Source: Rutstroemia sp. NJR-2017a BVV2
Lineage: Eukaryota; Ascomycota; Leotiomycetes; Helotiales; Rutstroemiaceae
Length of the DNA: 64,000 nt
Assembly (NCBI GenBank): GCA_002946415.1
Contig: NJPS01000072.1
Coordinates: 1-64,000 of the forward strand
Direction of reading: 5' to 3'
The notes under the pieces are model-generated. The model made no database searches, was not told the DNA's origin, and saw only the letters and a list, made by a program, of their open reading frames with translations. Both the position numbers and the translations under genes were made by a program. This document shows positions 56,099-64,000 of this stretch, in pieces. Each line of letters opens with the position of its first letter. Within the stretch, counting starts at the first letter, position 1.

Positions 56099-58124
56099 TT
56101 ATCCCCTTTCATTAACTGTCCATCTTCGTTTCGGTGTGGGTGCAAACTCTCTAGATTTCTCCGATTCAGGCGGAGTAGCTACAGGTTTCGGTGAAGAGCC
56201 CCATAATCCCAGTGGAGCCAGTGGAGTAACCTCGTCGTCGTCTTTTTCCGATCCTGAAGGCTTCTTTGTCCCTTTTTCGTCTTTCGATACAGATTTCGTT
56301 CCATCATCGCCGAAATTCAAGATCATACTATCACCATCTGTCTCCTCCGCTTCATCTACCTCCTCCCGTGTAGGTGGCGTCGCACTCCATAGTCCAATAG
56401 AAGACTGCCTTGTCGGCGTAAAGTTTCTAGGCTTAGAACCAGTGAATGTGGCAGTTCGCCTCATACTACCTAAACTACTGGATACTGAAGTCATATTTAA
56501 TGATGCTCGTACGGGCTCGTGACGTTCTCGGAATGTAGAGGTGACGGAGGGACTTCGGGAAGATGAGGCACTGTTTGTGTTGGATCGTAAATGATCTGTG
56601 TTCGCGGTAAGTTTGAGATCATACTCATCGGCCAACGAAATATTCTTCGAAGAGCTCCGGGAGTGTGATTTGGGCGTTGCACCAGGGGTAGGGGTAGGTG
56701 CATTCACTGCAGTAGGTTTGCGGACAGCCATTGTCAACGAGGCCATACCAACGTCCATCAAAAGTGGTTGATTGGTAAGAGCCCCAATAAGAGCATTGCA
56801 ACCAGCACCATGCGTAACCAGAACAAGAACCAAATCGGTGTCTTCATCTCCAACCTCATCCACAGCATAATCCAACTCCGATTCAGGAGTCGCTGCAGTT
56901 TTGGTAGCCATCTTGCCAGGATCTTCTTCACTGTTGTACCACCCCAACATACTCTGCAGCCCCTTTCGGAATCTCTTATGCATTGCTGGCCATTCTTCAC
57001 CATACTCACCGCCATTTCCCCAGCTTAATGGCTCCCTCATACTGTCCCATTGATAGTCCACATCAACACATGCATCTCGTGCATGCGCAACGTATCCAGG
57101 CGGAATTGGATCGGAACTTGAGATGGCATAACTCGGAACGGGTGGTTGATATACTCCGTGCTCCCCACTTGGTAAATGGTTATCATTCTTTAAACTTTGT
57201 CGACTTCCGTTACTTCCCACACTACTCAAACTACTTGTTCGATCTCTCCTGGGCAGTGCATGGGATAAGCTTGATAAGGACAGAAAGTCGTGCTTGTCGG
57301 TACTCTCCGGACTTCCCCACCCACCCGGAAAAGGTTGAAAACCGCTTGAACCGGAGAAATCGCGGACATGTATCAAGCTGTTGTAGTCTTCCCTACGTAA
57401 TAAATCTGCTTTGGCACCAGCTACCATCATAACCGAACTTGGTGGAGGTGTAATGGCCTCGAAATATTCCGGAGCCAACCACTCCCCCAAAAACGCATCG
57501 ACACGTATTGTTGCTTTCTTGATGTTTGCACCTTGCCCTGAGACTTTGTTCACTGCGTCGTCCGACGTGCCTTCAAAAACCGGTGCCAACCTTGGAGATT
57601 CTGTAGATACTATAGGTCTTACTCTAGGAGAGGAGAGCATATGCGTAGGTTTCGTATAGGATTGCGGCGACGTAGGACGCGCTACACGTGTATGGCCCGG
57701 ATTTTGCGCGAGACCAGCACTTATTGCGACCGACGTCTGAACACATCGTAGAAATGGCGAACTGTGAATGATCACTTTATGTCGTCTCTTCCTACTGTTT
57801 CCCGAAGGCGGATCGCCAGCTGCAGGAGGAACTTCATCGTCTGTTTCACGAGTTCGTAGGATATTTGCTATCCGGGCTCCGAGAGCTCTCGACTGCGTCC
57901 AGCCACCATATGTGAGGGGAGGATCATAAGGCGTCGGAGTCGTCAAGTACCATTGACCGTCTGCTTGATCGAGTCGAGCGCCATGCCTATAAAACTGTTA
58001 GAATCCCCACCAGTGACTGCACATAAACTTCTCGACATTCAGGCCTTTTCGGGCTCAGCGCAGTTGAGCTACACAGGAGAAGTGCTTACCTGACGACAAT
58101 AATAACAGCTGGCGGCCAACCCAT
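56099..58124 (-). CDS. Histidine phosphatase (PGAM-like) family protein
   Basis: Exon 1 (58124-58090) is only 35 nt and encodes MGWPPAVIIVVR. Splicing to 57986-56099 (GTAAGC/ATAG, 103 nt) completes the catalytic RHGARLDQADG motif, giving 640 aa. The histidine-phosphatase core shows RHG, then LTYGGWTQSRALGARI, HSSPFLRCVQTS with the conserved arginine, and the second catalytic histidine in LVLVTHGAGCNALIG at about residue 390. Between them lies an insert of about 200 residues rich in Ser, and after it a disordered Ser/Pro/Thr-rich tail of 240 residues. The family includes PGAM-like phosphatases such as the tau55/TFC7 type and UBASH3-like proteins. The substrate is unknown. The tiny first exon is easily missed by gene finders. 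Confidence 0.87.
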
Positions 58125-58583
58125 GATAGTTACTCCAAGAAGATTCTAGCTTTCCACCAGCGACATCTCCTCATGTAAAGGATTTATAAAGAAAAGTGGC
58201 CAGGTTGTTGAGCTCCGGAATAACCTTCTTTGACTATGCCAATGTAGGAAGTGTTGCTGTTGGTGTAGATCTAGCAGGGAGTAAACTTCGTGAGCATCAT
58301 CGACAAGGCAATACAATCAATAGCTCTGTTGATGCGGGGGGCAGTTTTCAATGTAACCTGCAGCTGCATGTGATAATTAATTTTAGCCTTTGAATTCAGG
58401 CAATAGACCCTGGATCTGGAATCTAAAGAGCTCTGGAGGCTTCATCGCCGTTGATTGGTAAGCGTAAGCATCTCCTTAGCATTACCAACAAAGATTGATA
58501 CGAAGGAGTACTTCATATTCGTATTTGGACATCTTCTCTCTTGGCTCAATGTTGCCTACTTTTTTCTTTGAAATATATACAAA
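58125..58583. other. Divergent promoter region
   Basis: This is the shared upstream region of the histidine-phosphatase gene (-) and GPI8 (+). A TATA-like aaatatatac lies at 58571-58580, just before the GPI8 ATG. No gene is seen. Confidence 0.5.
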
Positions 58584-59800
58584 ATGAAGCTATCCAATCT
58601 TCTCCAAATACCTGTGCTTCTTGCACCATTATTCGCGCCCGTCGTCGTCAATGCCGAGCATACGAGTAACTGGGCGGTTCTTGTGTCAACGTCGCGGTTT
58701 TGGTTCAATTATCGCCATCTCGCAAATGTCCTTTCATTATATCGCACGGTGAAGCGATTGGGGATTCCAGATTCGCAGATTATTCTCATGCTACCAGATG
58801 ACATGGCATGCAACCCACGAAACGCCTTCCCAGGTACTGTTTACAGTAACGCCGATCGCGCCGTTGACCTCTACGGTGACAACATTGAGGTGGACTACAG
58901 AGGATATGAGGTCACTGTGGAGAATTTTATTCGACTATTGACGGATAGAGTTGGAGAAGAAATGCCAAGGAGTAAGAGACTATTGACGGACGACCGCAGT
59001 AACATTCTTGTGTATATGACCGGGCATGGTGGGAATGAGTTTTTGAAATTCCAAGATGCAGAGGAAATCAGCGCCTTTGATCTGGCAGACGCGTTTGAGC
59101 AGATGTGGGAGAAGAAGAGGTATACGCAATTGCAATTGTTGTCTGGTATTGTACCCAGCTAATGATGAATAGATACCATGAGTTACTCTTCATGATCGAT
59201 ACCTGCCAGGCGAACACAATGTACAGCAAATTCTACTCTCCTAACATAATCGCGACTGGTTCCTCTGAAATTGACCAATCTTCATATTCCCACCATGCTG
59301 ATAACGATGTTGGAGTTGCGGTCATCGATCGATACACATACTACAATCTGGACTTCCTCGAGACTCAGGTCAGAGAGCCAGGTAGCAAGAAGACCTTAGG
59401 TGATTTATTTGATAGCTATGACGAGTCCAAGATCCATTCGCATCCAGGTGTCAGATGGGATCTCTTCCCAGGCGGAGAACAAGGCGGAAGGGAGAGGTTG
59501 TTAATGGACTTTTTTGGCAATGTACAAAACGTGGAGGTCGACAAGGTCATCAATGACACCGAATGGAAGGAAGATCTATTGTCGCTGGGGAAGAAGATTG
59601 CAGAACTACGTGAAAGATCCGAAGCAGAAGAAAGAAATACTACCGCCGCAGCGTCTCACATCAACCAACCCATCCGACGCATCAAAGCCGCCAAAGTTGA
59701 GGTGGATAATTCATGGTGGGGAAAGAAAGCTATAGGCGCTTGGGCTCTAGCTGGATGCTCACTAGTTTGGCTGGCAGGGTCATACTTGGAATCAGCATAG
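58584..59800 (+). CDS. gpi8: GPI8, GPI-anchor transamidase catalytic subunit
   Basis: Exons 58584-59119 and 59173-59800 join in phase (GTATAC/AATAG, 53 nt) to 387 aa. GPI8 (PIG-K) is the caspase-fold C13 cysteine protease that cleaves the C-terminal signal of precursors in the ER lumen and transfers the GPI anchor. Visible: signal peptide (residues 1-23), [18 protein letters not shown], the catalytic histidine in MTGHGG (about residue 147) and catalytic cysteine in [12 protein letters not shown] (about residue 189). A C-terminal membrane anchor, [20 protein letters not shown], follows. Length and motif order are as usual. It is tail to tail with the O-methyltransferase, with only 105 bases between stops. 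Confidence 0.95.
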
Positions 59801-59905
59801 AGCTGTTGTTCAATAGAATTCGTATAGCGACTTGAAGCCTCCCGTATATCACAAATCTGTCACCCAACCTATCTATATGCACGCCTTGCTCTACAAACTC
59901 TATCG

Positions 59906-61452
59906 TCACGCCAGTTCAGCCTCTAACGCGGCATAGTTTGTTCCTGGACCATGATGGATTTTCTTCAGTTTTAATCCGGACAAGTCTAGCAGATTCTTCC
60001 ACTGCTTCTCGGTTCTTTCACGACCAGTCAACACCATCATCGTTATATCCATCCATGCAGTCTCAACATCAGCTTGAGTTGCTGGGATGACGATCTCCGA
60101 GACAACCAATCTCGATTTACCGGGTTCCATTGCACCAGCGATCTGCTTGAGAATCTTTACACAATCATCATCAGGCCAATCGTGGAGACATCTACGAATG
60201 TAGTAGATTGCGGCTCCTAATGCATGTCAGTCAGGATGTGGAAGACAGATTATTCTTGGAGATACTACCTTTCAAGGGTTGGGGTGTGAAGAAGTCATAC
60301 TCCATCTTCTTGATTTCAGGAAGTTTATCACCTATCGATTCGAGAACTTCAGGTCGTTCTTGCAAGACGATTTGGCCAGGGATACCATCAGCGAACTCCT
60401 TTATCTGCTTGGTCACATGTCCACTTCCACCACCAATATCGACGACCAACACAGTCTCGTCATCTGTTTGTAGCTTGCTCAACTCCTCTGTGAATGGAAA
60501 TACACCTGCTGTCCACTTCGTTGCTTCAGTCTGTGCGATCATGGCAAGGTTCAGGTTCTCAAATCGATCAGGGAATGATCCAATATGCTCCCACATATTC
60601 TTGTCTCCAGTTTCATGGGCATAGCAATAAGGGTTCTTGAGGTGATCATCTGGACTCTTGAAGCCAGAGTTACGGAAGAACTCGTACATTCGAGCATTCG
60701 CAAGGTTGTATTCATCGTACCTGCAAATATCTATTAGAACGGACCTCGGGTTTGGGGAAAAGGATGGCCAACATTAGTTTGAAGATTCCCCGGATTTCAG
60801 GAACCAGATAGATCATTGAGTATGGCGTGTGCTTATATTCTTCCTCTCCAACTTCTTCAAACGGACCAAGGGGAGTAAGGACTCTCATGAGGCGCACTGT
60901 TGATCGTTCACAGTCAGCTGACCAATCGCCAAAAGGGTGACACAACTGAGTTCAAACATACCCAAGATATCCTTCTCCACTCCCAATTTCCCCGCAAGAG
61001 TAGTAGCACTAACAAAAGATCCATCTTGGGGTAAAGCATCAAAGACACCCATCTCCAAAACGGCTCTTAAACTTCCTGAATACACCGACTATTTTCACGT
61101 GATTAACACTCAGCTGAATTGTTCCCCAGCCACTCATATCCAATCCTCTATCCACCCGTATTACATTCATGACGATCACAGATCAAAGTATCAGAGTGTC
61201 AAAAAATCCTCTCACATTTTCAAAATTGGAGAAAACCATATCCACCGGTCCCCGAACCGTGCTCATGAGTTTTGACGTGGCCATGAAAAGGTCGACGTGC
61301 TTTTCGCTAACCTCCCCTCGGGATTTGGCATCTTTTCGTGCCAAATTCTTGGTTGTGGTTTCGGCGTATACATCTATGGCCGAGCTGACTTTGGACAGCA
61401 TGTCTTTCATGGCCGCAACCTCTTGCGCCAATGATTCAGCGGTCTTCTCCAT
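59906..61452 (-). CDS. O-methyltransferase, secondary-metabolite type
   Basis: Five exons join in phase to 416 aa: 61452-61216, 61088-60962, 60896-60773, 60720-60269 and 60216-59906. The N-terminal dimerisation region reads AMKDMLSKVSSAIDVYAETT, then SGSLRAVLEMGVFDALPQDG and LRKLGVEKD-like winged-helix elements. The SAM site is VLVVDIGGGSGHVTKQI, and the catalytic histidine lies in RRCLHDWPDDDC. This is the plant/fungal O-methyltransferase family that includes sterigmatocystin and aflatoxin pathway enzymes, but members methylate many phenolics and no pathway can be assigned here. Intron 1 uses the acceptor ATAG before TCGGTG, chosen because it alone keeps phase and gives the conserved VYSGSLRAV. 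Intron 3 has an atypical GTTGGC donor. No polyketide synthase or other cluster gene lies nearby. Confidence 0.9.
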
Positions 61453-62120
61453 TATGCTTGTGTGCGAGTGATGTGATATCTGCGTCGTAACAGCGTCTCG
61501 AGATGCCGATAGGTTCCTGCGTTCCACAAAAGGTAAGGGACAAACCAATCGATGACTTGGTTGTCCAAGCTTGATTACTGGATTCGAGTCTGACAACAGG
61601 AAAAAAAAGGTTCTGTGCGGAAGTGGTATGATGCTACGGTTACGATGGAGAGATGCAAAATATAAGATATTTTCATGCAGTAATGGTTACAGTTTGTTAG
61701 GTTTGTGGTTGAGAGGACAGGATCTTTTTCATACGGGCAAGAGTGAATATCGACCTACCGAATGTAGCTTAATGCTAGCACTAATTTTGACGGACTGCGA
61801 GCTTTTGAGGAGTAGCTGAGTGCAATTTTGGCTATGACTATGGAATTCATGACTACGGGTAGTTTGCACTGTACTTTGTATAATCGAGGAGGCGTGTTGA
61901 GAGATGGACTGCCCGTGGTGGACTCCCGGATTCAAGCCACTGATAAAGAATATATTTCGTGGGCCGGGACGACAAGGGGGACGACAAGGGGATGCCGGAC
62001 GCATCATGGACGGATCATCGATCAGAAGCTCAAAATGGATTATGGTCCGAGATATTCGGGCGGCTTCTTATGTCCGCGCACTCCTCATGGAATCGAGATG
62101 CTCAACAAAAAGGCTGAATA

Positions 62121-62144
62121 ATGGCCAGATGGCCAGATGGCCAG
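62121..62144. repeat. 8-nt tandem repeat
   Basis: The unit atggccag is repeated three times without mismatch. It is noncoding. Confidence 0.8.
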
Positions 62145-62536
62145 TTTGGGCAGTTACACGAATTCATTGCAGGATAGCATCTCGACTACAATTCCGAATT
62201 TATATCAGCCTCTCAATAAACAGACAAATACCAGCTGCAGACATCAGCCTCTCTACCGAGTAATTTACTTTAAAGTACAACAAAGCAAAAATTCTCCATT
62301 TATTCTGTCATCAAAGGCGCTCCGTTCCGCAACTTATCCCACGATTGGCATTGGTTCTCGAAAGCGGCAAGATGAGGAGGGGCAATCCCTATTGGTGTGG
62401 TGACCAAAATGGATAGGGGTACAGTCAGAAAGTGGGAAAGTTGGAGCGGCCTCGTGGGAAGTGGAAGGGGAAGGGGAAGGGAAGACGGAACAAAAAGGGC
62501 GTGGCAGCAGGAATGGCACGGTGGAGATGGAAATCT

Positions 62537-62564
62537 TACTGGGTACTGGGTACTGGGTACTGGG
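62537..62564. repeat. 7-nt tandem repeat
   Basis: Units of actgggt follow each other about four times. It is noncoding. Confidence 0.8.
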
Positions 62565-62927
62565 AGGGATCGGGATGTAACCGGGATGAAGACAGATCCC
62601 TTCCATGCCTTCTCTAGAAACTATTCATATCCCCTACCTTCCATCGGCAAAAACCATGTAAGAACCCTTTTCGAACTGCCTCCCCCGCCTCCGTGCTGTA
62701 GGACGCACTGCAACAGACTGCACATATTGCGCACACTGCACACAATGCGCGCGGAATAAAGTGGTTGAGAACGGTGAGCATCAAATCATTCAGCAGAGAC
62801 GAGACGTCTGTGGCACGCAAAGATCGAGCAAGGCCAAGGAAAGGTCAGTCCACCATCCGCAACACAGCACAGCACAACCACACACACCGTAGCTACGTAG
62901 CCAGGGAAGGGAGAGAGAGAGTCATCC

Positions 62928-63050
62928 TCCATCCATCCATCCATCCATCGTCAATCCATACCCTATAGTCGTACTTCGTAAGCTGGCACTACCACTACCA
63001 CTACCACTATCACTACCACTACCAGCACCGGCACCAGACCAGCACCAGCA
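62928..63050. repeat. CCAT and ACCACT/ACCAGC microsatellites
   Basis: A run of CCAT units (62928-62949) is followed at 62988-63050 by CACTAC-type and then CACCAGCAC-type repeats. The compound structure suggests repeated slippage. Confidence 0.75.
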
Positions 63051-63520
63051 CTAAATAACCCACACCCCGAAAACCCACACACGGAAGAGCGAAGAGGGAA
63101 AAGGGAAAAAAGTGATATATTGTCTGTAATGTCCATCCGCACGTAGCTTGGCTGCTTGGACTAGAACAATTTACACTTTATACTCTGCACTGCCAGAAGC
63201 CGCTTTGTTCTACTTTGTATAATAATTCATCAATGCTCCTCGCCTTAACCCTAAAGCTACCACCAAAGTGCGTACATTACTTTACATGTACCAGATTTAT
63301 CTAGATTATCCATCCATCCATCCATCTATTTACTCAGTAACCTTACCTACCTCGCGATATTAATCTAATCCCATCTGCGAGTAGTTCTTTGTCAGTTCTG
63401 CGAAATACTCCTACAATATTCCTGCTGTCTATCGTCGACTTATTCCTTACTCCTTACTCCTTCAGTTACTAAATTGCGAAACGAAGCGCAACAAAACGAA
63501 ACGGACGCGATCAACTTGCA

Positions 63521-63543
63521 CTGACTGACTGACTGACTGACTG
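63521..63543. repeat. CTGA tetranucleotide repeat
   Basis: Nearly six perfect CTGA units lie about 270 bases before the start of the last gene, probably in its 5' leader. Confidence 0.85.
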
Positions 63544-63812
63544 TACCTACGAAGTATCAACTGTTTTATTTGAGGCATTGTTCCAACTGTTAGTGGCTTA
63601 ATTGATAAATAACCCCAGTGCCAGTGTCAGTCAGTCCCAGTGCGTCGGAGTCGGTGCCAGTCTGCACGCTGATCTGTAGCGGTCTTGTTCTTGTATGTAC
63701 AGTGTTAGCTCATAGCTTGCTTTGTACATCGTACCTTGCAAGTTACACCATTCATACCGATTGACCAGCTACCTTATTGGTATATTTTATCGGAGGGAAG
63801 GAGGTTATAGCC

Positions 63813-64000
63813 ATGCCACAACCACCGGCGGCGGAGACATCGGGCTCGGGAGGCCACCTCCAAGCTACTAGTACTGCGCAAACAACAGCTCAATCGGGGA
63901 GTGCGAGCCAGCCACCACTACCACCACCACAAACAACGACAACAGCAACAACCTCACCGGCTGCCAGTGGTGGTAGTGAAGTTGCCTACGATAACGCACC
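63813..64000 (+). CDS. 5' end of a gene cut by the window, low-complexity start
   Basis: From ATG 63813 the frame stays open to the window end (62 codons). The sequence is rich in Gln, Thr, Ser, Ala and Pro (for example SQPPLPPPQTTTTATTSPAA), a disordered N-terminus typical of fungal kinases, transcription factors and other regulators. The long repeat-rich leader fits a regulatory gene. The family cannot be told from this fragment. Confidence 0.55.
   Translation, partial: MPQPPAAETSGSGGHLQATSTAQTTAQSGSASQPPLPPPQTTTTATTSPAASGGSEVAYDNA

Larger units (their letters stand above)
61453..63812. other. 2.4-kb repeat-rich leader region
   Basis: No gene can be supported. The region holds many short tandem repeats: ATGGCCAG units at 62121-62144, GGGTACT at 62537-62564, CCAT at 62928-62949, ACCACT-type at 62988-63025, CTGA at 63521-63543, and CCAT again near 63307. 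Pyrimidine-rich and A-rich blocks alternate. It resembles the long 5' leader and promoter of a regulatory gene, consistent with the coding start at 63813. Several short frames (for example 62137-62403, 62397-62759) have low-complexity composition. Confidence 0.5.

Noticed and set aside
60208..60624. 138-codon frame on +
   Set aside because: It is antisense of the well-supported O-methyltransferase exons.
59906..61452. Mycotoxin gene cluster around the O-methyltransferase
   Set aside because: No polyketide synthase, NRPS, P450 or pathway regulator lies nearby. A lone O-methyltransferase is not evidence of a cluster.

Overview
The window is nuclear DNA of a filamentous ascomycete (Pezizomycotina). 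Genes are separated by a few hundred to about two thousand bases, lie on both strands and are cut by short introns of mostly 47-130 nt with GTRNGT donors, CTAAC-like branch points and YAG acceptors. The families present (PTH11-like rhodopsin-fold receptor, NACHT-associated/ankyrin protein, LaeA-like methyltransferase, stand-alone O-methyltransferase, DUF1593 secreted protein, L-arabinitol dehydrogenase) suit a plant-associated or saprotrophic mould. A leotiomycete/helotialean origin is my best guess, but the sequence alone does not prove it. No bacterial, viral, CRISPR or clear transposon genes were found.

Layout. 1-9.7 kb: CSN12/THP1-type PCI protein (+), PTH11-like membrane receptor (-), NACHT-associated N-terminal/ankyrin protein (-). 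9.7-25.9 kb: two very large uncharacterised proteins (1259 aa on -, about 2133 aa on +) separated by a 3.7-kb gene-poor stretch with one probable gene relic, then a small C2H2 zinc-finger protein. 26.6-32.3 kb: zinc-knuckle/F-box-like protein (-), a three-exon gene carrying an in-frame stop (-), and a histidine-rich MSC2-type zinc transporter (-). 32.9-41.7 kb, all +: ALG1 mannosyltransferase, a polytopic membrane protein, a thiolase-like protein with eight exons, and a UBC7/UBE2G-type E2. 42.6-49.1 kb: a possible carbohydrate-use group of secreted DUF1593 protein (-), MFS sugar porter (+) and L-arabinitol 4-dehydrogenase-like enzyme (-). 50.4-55.0 kb: methyltransferase (+), unknown 404-aa protein (-), decayed secreted metallopeptidase (+). 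56.1-61.5 kb: histidine-phosphatase protein (-), GPI8 transamidase (+), O-methyltransferase (-). 61.5-63.8 kb is a long repeat-rich leader in front of a gene that runs off the window end.

How the genes work together. Several are core secretory-pathway functions: ALG1 builds the N-glycan precursor, GPI8 attaches GPI anchors, UBC7-type E2s serve ER-associated degradation, and MSC2-type transporters supply zinc to the secretory pathway. They are not adjacent enough to be called a cluster. The 42.6-49.1 kb trio is the only group whose functions plausibly form one pathway.

Exon coordinates were derived by hand from splice consensus, reading phase and recalled family conservation. Start codons were set at ATG. 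Where a model rests on a weak splice site or lacks an ATG, the entry says so.
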